In this document: positions 45,030-54,238 of the stretch, piece after piece
Numbering within the stretch: position 1 is the first letter of the stretch
Layout of the letters: each line of letters opens with the position of its first letter
DNA from: JBFXAF01 sp050184585
GTDB lineage: Bacteria > Pseudomonadota > Alphaproteobacteria > Rhizobiales > Rhizobiaceae
Direction of reading: 5' to 3'
DNA: 64,000 nucleotides
Assembly (NCBI GenBank): GCA_050184585.1
Contig: JBFXAF010000005.1
Span: 62,001-126,000, forward strand
Made by a program: the position numbers and the translations under genes
Notes under the pieces: model-generated
Databases searched by the model: none
What the model was told of the DNA's origin: nothing
The model's input: only the letters and a program-made list of their open reading frames with translations

Positions 45030-45298
45030 GGCCAGGTCGGACGACTGGCGCGCGCATGATGGGCATCCGGCTCGACCGTCTCGACGGCCAGCCTGTGGAA
45101 GGCGTGTTCGCCATCCTGCACACCGTGCTGTTCTGGGGCCTCAACGTGGTCGCCACGCCGCTGATCCTGATCGCGTCGCTTTTGCTCGACCGAAAACGGA
45201 CCGTGCACGACCTGCTGCCATTGAGCATCAGGATCGCGGAATATCACCCGTTGTGTTCGCGCGCAGGCGAAGGTCGGGTGCAGGTGGTAGGCGGCTGA
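45030..45298 (+). pseudogene. RDD-family membrane protein remnant
   Basis: The segment GRTTGARMMGIRLDRLDGQPVEG followed by a hydrophobic stretch (FAILHTVLFWGLNVVATPLILIASLLL) and DRKRTVHDLLPL resembles the second half of an RDD domain (G-x-T-x-G-x-R-x-x-G-I-R, then a helix and R-x-x-H-D). The first RDD helix with the Arg-Asp-Asp signature is missing, and the segment lies right after divergent gatB. An ATG at 45056 could still give an 80-aa protein, but a decayed fragment is more likely. Confidence 0.5.
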
Positions 45299-45342
45299 TG
45301 CCCCACGGACGGACCGGGTCCCGCGCCGCCGGCGGAACGTCA

Positions 45343-45409
45343 CCGTTCCGGCATGGATCCCCGGGTCCGCGCGACGGCCTCCGGCCTGCTCCGCCCGAGG
45401 ATGACGAAG
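45343..45409. repeat. Possible rhizobial interspersed repeat
   Basis: The stretch from GTTCCGGCATGGATCCCCGG to CCGAGGATGACGAAG resembles a sequence dispersed in Mesorhizobium and related genomes (GGATCCNCGGGTC...CCGAGGATGACG). Only one copy is in this window, so repeat status is from memory of the family, not from the sequence. Confidence 0.3.
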
Positions 45410-45804
45410 CGGGAGGTAGGGCGCTACAAGCCGCCCGCCGCGTCGCGGCACTGGCCCTCACTGTGGCCAAAGGGCAACAGGTTAAGAAAAAGTAACGAAA
45501 GCCGCGAATAAATTGCACTTTGATCAAGACCGCAACCGCCGGATGCACGACACTGTGGAGGAGTCGAGTCTTCGGACTCTGGCGATTGAGTGCGGCGCAC
45601 GATCGGAGTTTGGTGACAGGACGGCGAGGGTTCCACGAGCAAAGCAGGGGGCAGCCGCATGCATGGCGACAAGTGCCTGAAAGCCGGGGCGAAGCGCCCG
45701 GCGACATCATTCGTGCTCGACCGCCGCAAGCCGTGAGGGACGTCATGGTTCGATCCGCGCCCGTCCAAGATGACAATCCAGAACCACGATCCGGGGGTTG
45801 TCCG
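45410..45804 (+). promoter_or_regulatory. Long leader region of the first autotransporter gene
   Basis: No gene is supported in this roughly 400-bp stretch, although the downstream frame is open through it from 45520. An AT-rich zone (AAGAAAAAGTAACGAAAG...AATAAATTGCACTTTGATC, 45484-45530) is a plausible promoter. The hairpin GAGTC-TTCG-GACTC at 45566-45579 is a stable UUCG tetraloop that would lie in the 5' leader. Confidence 0.35.
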
Positions 45805-48800
45805 ATGTCGGCTTCCAGATCCTCGCGCCGTCGCGCATCGCTGCTGGCCAGTTCTTCCCTGGCAGCCGCCAGCCTGTTCGCCGGCGTCGCGGGGCTTTCC
45901 GTCCTGACCCTGGCGCCCCGCGCCGCGCTGGCCGCCGACGAATGCGGCGACCCGTCGGCGAACGGCGCCGCCGCCGACGTGTTCGTCTGTGTCGCCGGAC
46001 CCTATGTGGTCATCGACTATTCGGCCACGACCAACGGCGACCTGGAGCTGCAGCTGCAGGACGGGGTCATCGTCACCAGCGGCATCATCGTTTCCGGCAA
46101 GCCGGGCGAGGTGATGAGCCTGCTCACAACCACCAACGTCCCGGACATCGGCGACATCGTGGTTCTCAACGCCGCGGGCGCGGCCATCGATGTCTCCGGC
46201 CAGGGGTCCATGGTCACCGTCGACCTGCGCACCAGCGATACGGGCGACGCGCCGCCCATCGTTACAGGGCTCGTCGGCATCGAGGCGGTCAACACCGTCG
46301 GCGCCACCGAAGTCCACATGAACGGCGGGTCGGTGGTCTCGACCAGCGGCGTCGGCGTCAATGCCGAGGGCGAGACCGGCGTCGTCGTGAGCCTGATCTC
46401 CGGCACCATCGTCGACGCCACGGGCGGCTACGCGGTCCGCGCGAACGCCAGCGCCGGCGACGCCTCGATCGTGGCCGGCGGCACCTTCACGGGCGATGGC
46501 GGCATAACCGCGGTCGCCGGCGGCGCCGGCAGCGCCAGCGTGACCGTTCAGTCGGGCGCCACGGCGAGCGGCTCCGACGGCATCTCCTATGGCGCCTTAG
46601 CCCAGGCCACGGGCACGGGCGACGCCAGCGCGGAGGTTCAGGGCGACGTGACCAATGGCGGCGTCGGCGTCTTCGCGACCAGCGGCAAGGCCACCCTCAC
46701 CGGCGTCGGCTCGATCGCCATGCTGGGCGCCTTCGACGGGGTCGAAATGGGGACCACCTCCGGCGACATCGAGATCGATTTCAGCGGCGACGTCACCGGC
46801 GGCACCGCCGACGGCGTCGATACCTTCAGCGCCACGGGCGAGACCGTCATCGTGCTGGGCGGCGCGGTGAGCGGCGGCGATCACGCGGTCGAAGCCTCCA
46901 GCACCACCGGCGACATCTCGGTCACCATCGACGGCTCGGCGCAAGGCGCGAACGACGGCGTGAATATCGTCACCGCCGGAGCCGCCTCGGTGCTCGTCAA
47001 TGGCGCGGTGGGCGGCGGCGACGCCGGTATCCGGATGGCGGGCGGGGCAGGCACGGTGATCGTGGCCGGCACGGTCAACGGCGGCGCCGTCGGCGCCATC
47101 CGCTTCGACGGCGCCGCCTACCGGCTGGAGCTCAGGTCCACCGCCATCGTCAATGGCGGCATCAACATCGACGCGGGCACGCTCACCCTCGATCAGCCGA
47201 ACGATTTCGATCTCGACCAGATCATCTCCGGCAACGGCGGCATCGCCAAGGCCGGCGCGGGTGCGCTCGCCCTTTCGGGCAACCACACCTACACCGGGGC
47301 CACCACGGTCGACGCCGGGTCGCTGATCGTCGACGGTTCGATCGCGGCGTCGTCGGGACTGACGGTCGGCGCGGGCGCGTTCGTCGGCGGCACGGGCTTC
47401 CTGCCGACCACGACGGTCGGCGCCGGCGGCACGCTTTCGCCGGGCAACTCGATCGGCACGATCACGGTGACGGACAATCTGACCTTCGCGGCCGGCTCGA
47501 CCTATCGCGTGGAGGTGTCGCCGGCGGCGGCGGACCGGACGGACGTGGTGGCGGGGCTCGGCGGGCCGGGCGACGCGGACCTGTCGGGCGCGAAGGTCGT
47601 GACGATCTACGAGCCCGGAACCTATGTCGAGAAGCAGTACACCATCCTCACCGCCGAAGGCGGACTGGGCGGTACCGAGTTCACGGGGCTCGAGAGCGGC
47701 AACGTTCCCCACGGCATGACGCAGAGCCTGCGCTACGACGCCAACAACGTCTACCTGATCATCGACGACATCTATTCGCCGCTGCTCGGTCTGACGGGCA
47801 ACCAGAGCGCGGTTGCCGGCGCGATCAACGCGTTCTTCGACGCCAATGGCGGCATACCGGGAGCCTTGGTCGGGCTCCTGCCGGGCCAGATCAACCAGCT
47901 CACGGGCGAGGTCGCGACTGGCGCGATGGGCGCGGGCATGGACGCCACCAGCCAGTTCCTGAACCTCATCGGCGATGCGGGCTCTGGCGGCGCGGGCGGT
48001 GCGGGCGGCAGCGCCGGCGATCCGCTGGAGTACACGGCGCAAGCCGCGGCGCTGGCCGACATGGCGCGGTGGAAGACGGGACCGTTGTCGTCGCTCAAGG
48101 CTCTCGCAGCGCTGTCGGGCGAAGCCGAGGACGCGGCGGCGAAGGCGGCCGACGCGCTGGCGATGGGCTCGTCGCACGCGGTCGACAACGCCTTTGCCAC
48201 GCGCTGGCATCTGTGGGGTTCGGCCTATGGCGGCGGGGAGAAGGTCGAGGGCAATGCGACGGTCGTCGGCTCGGCCGATTTGTCGGCCCGCACCTGGGGC
48301 CTCGCCTCGGGCATCACCCGCAACTTCGACGGCAGGCGCGTCGGCCTCGCGCTCGGCGGCGCGGGCACATCCTTCTCGCTCGCGGGCGGGCTGGGCTCCG
48401 GCAACGCCACCAGCTTCAACGCGGGCCTCCACGGCACCGGATATTTCGGCGACGGCTATGTCACGGCCGCACTCGCCTATGGCTATCATGCCACGCGCAC
48501 CAGCCGGGCGGTGCCCGGCGACACGCTCTCGGCCCGCTTCGGCGCGCAGACTTTTGGGGGCAGGCTCGAAGCCGGCTACCGGTTGAACCTCGGCGGCGTG
48601 GCGCTGACCCCGTTCGCGGCGGCCGAAGCCACCGCCTACCGGCTGCCGGCCTACACCGAAACCTCGGCGCTGGGCGGTCCCTTAGCGCTCGCCTACGCCT
48701 CGCAGACCGAGACGGCGATCCGCACCGAACTCGGCGCGCGCACGGCCATCGCGCTCGGCTCGAACGCAAGACTGACAGGCCGCGCCGCCTGGGTGTGGAA

Positions 48801-49017
48801 CGCCGACAGCGCCCGCACCGTCACCGCCGCCTTCACGGCGCTGCCCGGAACCAGCTTCACCATCAACGGGGCGCAGCCGGCGCGGCACGCCGCGCTCCTC
48901 GAGGCCGGCGTCGAGGCGGCGTTCGGCAACATCACCGCGAAGCTCACCGCAACCGGCGAGTTCTCGCGGAACGTGACCAGCTTCGGCGCGCAGGCCAAGG
49001 TCGGGTTCAGGTGGTAG
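45805..49017 (+). CDS. Autotransporter with beta-helix passenger (first of a pair)
   Basis: The product is about 1070 aa. The signal sequence (RRRASLLASSSLAAASLFAGVAGLSVLTLAPRAALA) is long and double, as in many type V proteins. Short glycine-rich beta-strand repeats follow (forms such as VVSTSGVGVNAEGETGVVVSL). A PATR element comes next (GNGGIAKAGAGALALSGNHTYTGATTVDAGSL, then VGAGGTLSPGNSIGTITVTDNLTFAAGSTY). The autotransporter barrel (about residues 800-1070) ends in GFRW with a terminal aromatic residue. The last 339 codons are nearly identical to those of the gene ending at 53698. The ATG at 45805 was chosen to begin the signal sequence; ATG 45745 is possible. It is probably surface-exposed or released; adhesion is inferred. 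Confidence 0.88.
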   Translation: MSASRSSRRRASLLASSSLAAASLFAGVAGLSVLTLAPRAALAADECGDPSANGAAADVFVCVAGPYVVIDYSATTNGDLELQLQDGVIVTSGIIVSGKPGEVMSLLTTTNVPDIGDIVVLNAAGAAIDVSGQGSMVTVDLRTSDTGDAPPIVTGLVGIEAVNTVGATEVHMNGGSVVSTSGVGVNAEGETGVVVSLISGTIVDATGGYAVRANASAGDASIVAGGTFTGDGGITAVAGGAGSASVTVQSGATASGSDGISYGALAQATGTGDASAEVQGDVTNGGVGVFATSGKATLTGVGSIAMLGAFDGVEMGTTSGDIEIDFSGDVTGGTADGVDTFSATGETVIVLGGAVSGGDHAVEASSTTGDISVTIDGSAQGANDGVNIVTAGAASVLVNGAVGGGDAGIRMAGGAGTVIVAGTVNGGAVGAIRFDGAAYRLELRSTAIVNGGINIDAGTLTLDQPNDFDLDQIISGNGGIAKAGAGALALSGNHTYTGATTVDAGSLIVDGSIAASSGLTVGAGAFVGGTGFLPTTTVGAGGTLSPGNSIGTITVTDNLTFAAGSTYRVEVSPAAADRTDVVAGLGGPGDADLSGAKVVTIYEPGTYVEKQYTILTAEGGLGGTEFTGLESGNVPHGMTQSLRYDANNVYLIIDDIYSPLLGLTGNQSAVAGAINAFFDANGGIPGALVGLLPGQINQLTGEVATGAMGAGMDATSQFLNLIGDAGSGGAGGAGGSAGDPLEYTAQAAALADMARWKTGPLSSLKALAALSGEAEDAAAKAADALAMGSSHAVDNAFATRWHLWGSAYGGGEKVEGNATVVGSADLSARTWGLASGITRNFDGRRVGLALGGAGTSFSLAGGLGSGNATSFNAGLHGTGYFGDGYVTAALAYGYHATRTSRAVPGDTLSARFGAQTFGGRLEAGYRLNLGGVALTPFAAAEATAYRLPAYTETSALGGPLALAYASQTETAIRTELGARTAIALGSNARLTGRAAWVWNADSARTVTAAFTALPGTSFTINGAQPARHAALLEAGVEAAFGNITAKLTATGEFSRNVTSFGAQAKVGFRW

Positions 49018-49144
49018 GGGCGCTCCCCCGACTCTAAGGCGAGGTCGCGAGCTGACGATCTTTGTCTCCAGTGCAGCCAGTCTTGGCGACCGGCAGGGCT
49101 GATGACCCGTCCAGCGGCAGGCGTGGTCGGGCGGCGGCGCCGGG

Positions 49145-49260
49145 TTGGCACCCGCGGACGTGACAGTCGTCTCGGAGACGACGGTGAACGACGGCGGCTT
49201 CGTGGTGAACGCCACGGCCGCAGCGCGAAATCGGCTGGCCGGATTGCGGCGGGGCCTCAG
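49145..49260 (+). pseudogene. Remnant of an autotransporter passenger repeat
   Basis: The segment VTVVSETTVNDGGFVVNATAA closely matches SIVSDTTVNSGAFVVNGTAG of the second autotransporter (about 51985-52045) at both DNA and protein level. It is cut off on both sides and followed by the 3' end of the AraC-family gene. It is most likely debris of a third copy or of a rearrangement between copies. Confidence 0.5.
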
Positions 49261-50315
49261 CCGCGCCGCGACAGGTAGTCGATCCACTTTTCCTGGAGGC
49301 CGTGGCCGTCCCGGCGTGCCTGTTCGATGAGCTTTTCTTGCTCGCCGGCGACGATGAGGCCGTGGAAGCCCCGCGGGGTCAGTCCAAATCGCTTGCGGAA
49401 CGCCCGGGAGAATTGGGCCTCGCTGCGAAATCCGAGACTGGCGGTCAGAAGCCGCATCGAGGGTCCCGCGCCAAGCCCGGTCAGGAGTTCCTTCGCCGCC
49501 CTGTCGAGCCTGTGGCGCAGGATGGCAGTTCCCACACCCCCCACCGCCTCGAAAGCGCGGTAGAGGTTGGAGCGCGACACGCCCAGCCTCATGGACAGAA
49601 GCGCCGGGGTGATGTCGCGATCGGCGATGTTGCCGTCGACGAATGCCATCACGCGCCCGACGACGGGGTTTGCCGACCCCTCATGGCCGCCGGCTTCCGC
49701 AGCCAGCACCCGCTGCAGTGCGACTGTTGCCAGGCCGAGCACGGCTCTCACCGCCGCCTCGGCCTCGGCCAGTGTGAGGCGGTCGATTGTCTCGAACAGG
49801 GCCTCGATGGCGCGCCGGAGCAGAATCGTCGACGGCTCGGCCGCAGCCAGCACGGCCCCATGCACACGTGGCGCCAGGAACACGGGCGGCACGTGTTCGC
49901 GCGCGATCAGCAAGGCGCTGTTGGCGAACGCCGTGATGCTGCTTTCGTACTCGTAAGCGTAGTCGAAAAAGCCGACGTCCCCCGGCTGCATCGAGAAACG
50001 CCGGCCTGCCGCGACGCCGGTCGTGACGCCGCGTTCGAGCACGGTGATGAGCATCTGGTCGAGGCCACCGTCCGAGGACGACGGGCGGTTGCGCATCAGA
50101 TAGGGTGCAGACTCGGCGCGAAACAGGACGGCCTGAGGCAATTGCCAGCCGGTCGAGCGAAAGTGGAAGGCCGCCGCGTCTCCGTCCGGCGGCAGCTCGA
50201 TCTGTGCGAGGAAACGCGCCTCCCGCTGATAGGAAGCAAAGCCGGAACCGTCAGGCGAGGCCGGAAAATCCGTCGCGAAACGCGGAACCTGGCCGGATGT
50301 CTCGGCTCTGTCCAT
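49257..50315 (-). CDS. AraC-family transcriptional regulator
   Basis: A 352-aa protein. The N-terminal sensor part resembles the AraC-binding-like domain (GVAAGRRFSMQPGDVGFFDYAYEYESSI). The C-terminal double helix-turn-helix occupies about residues 225-330 (ITPALLSMRLGVSRSNLYRAFEAVGGVGTAILRHRLDRAAKELL, then SLGFRSEAQFSRAFRKRFGLTPRGF). It lies between the two autotransporter genes and is divergent from the second, so local control of one or both is likely. The inducer is unknown. The ATG at 50315 gives a full-length AraC protein. Confidence 0.88.
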   Translation of the reverse strand: MDRAETSGQVPRFATDFPASPDGSGFASYQREARFLAQIELPPDGDAAAFHFRSTGWQLPQAVLFRAESAPYLMRNRPSSSDGGLDQMLITVLERGVTTGVAAGRRFSMQPGDVGFFDYAYEYESSITAFANSALLIAREHVPPVFLAPRVHGAVLAAAEPSTILLRRAIEALFETIDRLTLAEAEAAVRAVLGLATVALQRVLAAEAGGHEGSANPVVGRVMAFVDGNIADRDITPALLSMRLGVSRSNLYRAFEAVGGVGTAILRHRLDRAAKELLTGLGAGPSMRLLTASLGFRSEAQFSRAFRKRFGLTPRGFHGLIVAGEQEKLIEQARRDGHGLQEKWIDYLSRRG

Positions 50316-50527
50316 CGGGCTTCAAGTCCCAGCTTCGTCTGTCAGTGGCACAGGATAATGCCGCGAGACATCGTTACGCACCAGCGACAAGGCGCTGGAA
50401 TGAAAGCGGATTTGCCCAGGTTGGGATTCCAGGCCCGAACTTTGGGATTCGGCGGTCGTTTCCGGACTCGCCTTCAGCGCAGGCGCTCCGTAGCGTCCGA
50501 CCCGGTTTGGACGGCCGGGGTGGGGTC

Positions 50528-53500
50528 ATGGCGCCTGTTGCGTGTTCTGCGGATCGGAGTGGCCATCGCCGCAAGGATGCGGCAGGGCGTCCGCAGGCCT
50601 TTCGCCTGTCACCGCCGGTAGCGCTGCTCCTTTCCGCCACGGCGCTTTCCCAGCCCATGGCGCTGATCACCGGACTGCCGACGGCGACGATTCTGACGGC
50701 AGCCTTCTCATCCCCGGCTTCAGCCGGGGCACTGCCTGGCTTTGGTGGCGATGGCGGCTCCTTGGGAGGCGCTGGCGGTGCTCCGGGTGCGGACGGAACC
50801 AGCGCCGTCGAATCTGGCGGTGGTGGTGGAGCCGGAGGTACGTTCGGGGGCGATAGCCATAGTCCGGGGGGCGCTCCAGGGCAGCATGGCGTTGGCGGAA
50901 CCTTTGGCGCGGGAGGTGGAGGCGGCGGCGCCCACGGTCATTCTGGCGCCGGGCTACCTGTCGGAGTCGCCACCGGTCACGGAGGCGGCGGCGGCGCCGG
51001 TGGAGGCGGGGGCGCCGGTGGTGGAGACGGCCTCGACGGCACGGATGGAACGCCTCTGGGCGAAGGCGGGGCCGGCGGCGCTGCAGGCGCGAGTGGCATT
51101 GTCGGAAGAGGGGGTGGTGGGGGTGGCGCGGGCGGGTATGGAGCGGTGGTCACCGACAACGTCGGCGGCGCCATTGCGAACGCGATCACCGGCGGCGGCG
51201 GAGGCGAAGGCGGCGGCAGCGGCTTCGGACTGGCTGGTTCCGGAGGGGGCGGCGGCGGCCTCGGCGTGGAGTTCCAGGGCCAGGTCACCGATCTCGACAT
51301 CGATGCCACGGTTCAGGGCGGTGACGGCGGCGCTGGCGGCGCGAGCATCGACGCTGCTTTCCCCAATTCCGGTTTTGCCGGCGATGGCGGAGCCGGCGGC
51401 CACGGGATCGTCTTCACCGACGATGCCGCCAACGTGTCCGTCAACGCCGTCGTGTCCGGCGGGACCGGTGGCGGCGGCGGAAATGGCGGCTTCGGGGGCG
51501 GCGGGGGCGGGATGGGCGGCACCGGTATCGTCGCCCAGGTCGGAAGCAACATAACGGTCAAAACCGCGGTCAGCGGCGGCGACGGCGGCGCGGCCGGGGC
51601 CGGCAATACCCAGAACGGCGTTGCCGGCGCTGGCGGAGCAGGCCTGGAAGGTCGGAACCTGTCGATCATTCTGGAAGCCAGCGGTTCCATTGCCGGCGGC
51701 CTTTCCGGCGATGGCGTGCGGGCCAATGCCATCACGTTCACAGGCGGCGCCAACACCTTGAGCCTTGACTCGTCGGCGCCGCTTCTCACCGGCGACATCG
51801 CTGTCGGGGGCGGCGGGTCGCTGACGTTTGACCAGTCCAATGACGTGGAAGTCTCCAGTGCAATCACCGGCAACGGCTCACTCAGCAAGAAAGGGTCTGC
51901 GGCCATCAAGCTCTCCGGCACGAACACCTATTCTGGCGCAACCACAGTCGATGCGGGCACGCTGGAGATCGCGGCGGGCGGCTCGATCGTGTCGGACACG
52001 ACGGTGAACAGCGGCGCCTTCGTCGTGAACGGCACGGCCGGCGAGGTGGCGGTCAATGGCGGCTTCCTCGGCGGTGGCGGCACGGTCGGGGCGACGTCGG
52101 TCGGCGCGGGCGGCACGCTGGCTCCGGGCAACTCGATCGGAACGATCACGGTGAACGGCAACCTGACCTTCGCGACGGGCTCGACCTATGCGGTCGAGGT
52201 GTCGCCGAGCGCCGCCGACCGCACCAACGTCACCGGAACCGCCGATCTGACGGGCGGCCTGGTGGTGACGGACTACGCGCCGGGCGCCTACATCGAGAAG
52301 CGCTACACGATCCTCGAGGCGAGCGGCGGGCTGGGCGGCACCGAGTTCGCCGGGCTGACCGGCGACACGCCGTCCGGCTTCGAGCAGGAACTCGACTACG
52401 ACGCCGACACCGCCTACCTAGTGCTGTCGCTCTTGATGGCGGGCGGTCCTTCGGCGCCGGGTCCCTGGTCGAGCCTGACCGACAACCAGCAGTCGGTCGC
52501 AGACACGATCGTCCAGCATTTCGAAACGAATGGCGGCATCCTCGCCATCTTCGGCTCGCTCTCGCCATCCGGACTGACCATGGTCTCGGGCGAGGTTACG
52601 ACCGGGGCGATGGGCGGCGGCATGGACGCGACGGGTCAGTTCCTGAACCTGATCGGCGATCCGGATGGCGGCGCCGGCGGCGCGGGCGGCAGCGCCGGCG
52701 ATCCGCTGGAGTACACGGCACAAGCCGCCGCGCGCGCCGACATGGCGCGCCGGACGGGACGGCCGCTGTCGTCGACGGCCGCGCTTGCGGCGCTGTCGGG
52801 CGAAGCGGAAGACGCGGCGGCGAAAGCGGCCGACGCCCTTGCGCTATCCTCGTCGCATGCGGTGGACAACGCCTTCGCCACGCGCTGGCATCTGTGGGGC
52901 GCGGCCTATGGTGGCGGGGAGAAGGTCGAGGGCGACGCGACGGTCATCGGCTCGGCCGATTTGTCCGCCCGCACCTGGGGCCTCGCGTCCGGCATCACCC
53001 GCAACTTCGACGGCGGCAGGATCGGCCTCGCGCTCGGCGGGGCGGGAACATCCTTCTCGCTCGCCGGCGGGCTGGGCTCGGGCAACGCCACCAGCTTCAA
53101 TGCGGGCCTCCACGGCACCGGCCATTTCGGCGACGGCTATGTCACGGCCGCGCTCGCTTATGGCTATCATGCGACGCGCACGTCGCGGGCCGTTCCCGGC
53201 GATACGCTGTCGGCCCGCTTCGGCGCGCAGACCTTTGGCGGGCGTCTGGAGGCGGGTTACCGCCTGACGCTGGGCGGTGTGACGCTGACCCCGTTCGCGG
53301 CCGCCGAAGCCACCGCCTACCGGCTGCCGGGCTACACCGAAACCTCGGCGCTGGGCGGTCCCTTCGCGCTCGCCTACGCCTCGCAGACCGAGACGGCGAT
53401 CCGCACCGAGCTCGGCGCGCGCACGGCGATCGCGCTCGGCTCGAACGCAAGGCTCACCGGCCGGGCGGCCTGGGTGTGGAACGCCGACAGCGCCCGCACC

Positions 53501-53698
53501 GTCACCGCGGCCTTCCAGGCGCTGCCGGGCGCCAGCTTCACCATCAACGGGGCGCAGCCGGCAAGGCATGCCGCGCTCCTCGAGGCCGGCGTGGAAGCCG
53601 CCTTCGGCAGCGTCACGGCAAAAGTCACCGCCACCGGCGAGTTCTCGAAGAACGTCACCAGCTTCGGCGCGCAGGCCAAGGTCGGGTTCAGGTGGTAG
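50528..53698 (+). CDS. Autotransporter with glycine-rich passenger (second of a pair)
   Basis: About 1056 aa. The signal peptide (SPPVALLLSATALSQPMALITGL...SPASAG) precedes roughly 330 residues dominated by Gly-Gly-X and Gly-X-Gly repeats (for example GGGGGAGGGGGAGGGDG and GGNGGFGGGGGGMGG). PATR segments follow (GNGSLSKKGSAAIKLSGTNTYSGATTVDAGTLEIAAGG, VGAGGTLAPGNSIGTITVNGNLTF), and then the same barrel as the first autotransporter, ending GFRW. The frame is open back to 50105, but the ATG at 50528 after GGGGTGGGG begins the signal peptide. Passengers of the two proteins are unrelated while barrels differ at only about 24 of 338 positions by eye. Confidence 0.88.
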   Translation: MAPVACSADRSGHRRKDAAGRPQAFRLSPPVALLLSATALSQPMALITGLPTATILTAAFSSPASAGALPGFGGDGGSLGGAGGAPGADGTSAVESGGGGGAGGTFGGDSHSPGGAPGQHGVGGTFGAGGGGGGAHGHSGAGLPVGVATGHGGGGGAGGGGGAGGGDGLDGTDGTPLGEGGAGGAAGASGIVGRGGGGGGAGGYGAVVTDNVGGAIANAITGGGGGEGGGSGFGLAGSGGGGGGLGVEFQGQVTDLDIDATVQGGDGGAGGASIDAAFPNSGFAGDGGAGGHGIVFTDDAANVSVNAVVSGGTGGGGGNGGFGGGGGGMGGTGIVAQVGSNITVKTAVSGGDGGAAGAGNTQNGVAGAGGAGLEGRNLSIILEASGSIAGGLSGDGVRANAITFTGGANTLSLDSSAPLLTGDIAVGGGGSLTFDQSNDVEVSSAITGNGSLSKKGSAAIKLSGTNTYSGATTVDAGTLEIAAGGSIVSDTTVNSGAFVVNGTAGEVAVNGGFLGGGGTVGATSVGAGGTLAPGNSIGTITVNGNLTFATGSTYAVEVSPSAADRTNVTGTADLTGGLVVTDYAPGAYIEKRYTILEASGGLGGTEFAGLTGDTPSGFEQELDYDADTAYLVLSLLMAGGPSAPGPWSSLTDNQQSVADTIVQHFETNGGILAIFGSLSPSGLTMVSGEVTTGAMGGGMDATGQFLNLIGDPDGGAGGAGGSAGDPLEYTAQAAARADMARRTGRPLSSTAALAALSGEAEDAAAKAADALALSSSHAVDNAFATRWHLWGAAYGGGEKVEGDATVIGSADLSARTWGLASGITRNFDGGRIGLALGGAGTSFSLAGGLGSGNATSFNAGLHGTGHFGDGYVTAALAYGYHATRTSRAVPGDTLSARFGAQTFGGRLEAGYRLTLGGVTLTPFAAAEATAYRLPGYTETSALGGPFALAYASQTETAIRTELGARTAIALGSNARLTGRAAWVWNADSARTVTAAFQALPGASFTINGAQPARHAALLEAGVEAAFGSVTAKVTATGEFSKNVTSFGAQAKVGFRW

Positions 53699-53736
53699 GC
53701 GCGCTCCCCTCAAGGTGAGGGTGAGGCACGGCGCCC

Positions 53737-54168
53737 TCAGGCCGTGGAAATGTAGGTCCGTATCTGCTCGGCTTCGAGTTCGACTGCCTCGATGCGCTTC
53801 TTGACCACGTCGCCGATCGAGATGAGGCCGTCCAACTGACCGTTCTTCTCGACCGGCAGGTGACGGAAGCGGCCGCGCGTCATGATCTCCATGACCTCGT
53901 TGACCGTATGCTGCTCGTTGCAGATCTTGACCTTGGCGGTCATTGCCGAACGAACGGTGTGGTCCAGCGCGCCGCCGCCGTCCTTCGCCACCATGCGAAC
54001 GATGTCGCGCTCCGAAATGATGCCGACGATCTTGCGGTCGCCATTGGTGACGACGAGCGCGCCGATCTTGTGCTCCGCGAGGATGCGGATCGCCTCGGCG
54101 AGCAATTCATTGGGCCCGATGGTGAAGACCTCGTGTCCCTTCTGCTCAAGTATCGCCTTGACGTTCAT
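53737..54168 (-). CDS. Twin CBS-domain protein
   Basis: The 143-aa protein consists of two CBS motifs forming one Bateman module. The first is about residues 8-60 (HEVFTIGPNELLAEAIRILAEHKIGALVVTNGDRKIVGIISERDIVR), and the second about 75-130 (TVNEVMEIMTRGRFRHLPVEKNGQLDGLISIGDVVKKRI). Such proteins bind adenine nucleotides and regulate partners. The target is unknown. It converges with the second autotransporter. GAGGAGG lies just upstream of ATG. Confidence 0.93.
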   Translation of the reverse strand: MNVKAILEQKGHEVFTIGPNELLAEAIRILAEHKIGALVVTNGDRKIVGIISERDIVRMVAKDGGGALDHTVRSAMTAKVKICNEQHTVNEVMEIMTRGRFRHLPVEKNGQLDGLISIGDVVKKRIEAVELEAEQIRTYISTA

Positions 54169-54238
54169 GCTTGCCTCCTCGCGCGGTCAATCTCCCCTCG
54201 CCGCCACCATCGCATGGTGCGCCGGGCGGGCCACCATT

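Noticed and set aside
45520..45804. N-terminal extension of the first autotransporter
   Set aside because: The 95 added codons have no signal features. The signal peptide begins at the ATG at 45805.
45798..49037. A 1079-codon frame overlapping the first autotransporter in another frame
   Set aside because: The Arg/Gly-rich composition arises from GC-biased codons of the real gene. The autotransporter frame has signal peptide, repeats and barrel.
50105..50527. N-terminal extension of the second autotransporter
   Set aside because: It overlaps the 5' end of the divergent AraC gene, is Arg/Pro-rich, and precedes a proper signal peptide start at 50528.
51000..51640. CRISPR-like array in the glycine-rich autotransporter
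   Set aside because: The repeats are codon-level Gly repeats in an open frame with irregular spacing, not direct repeats with unique spacers. No cas genes are present.
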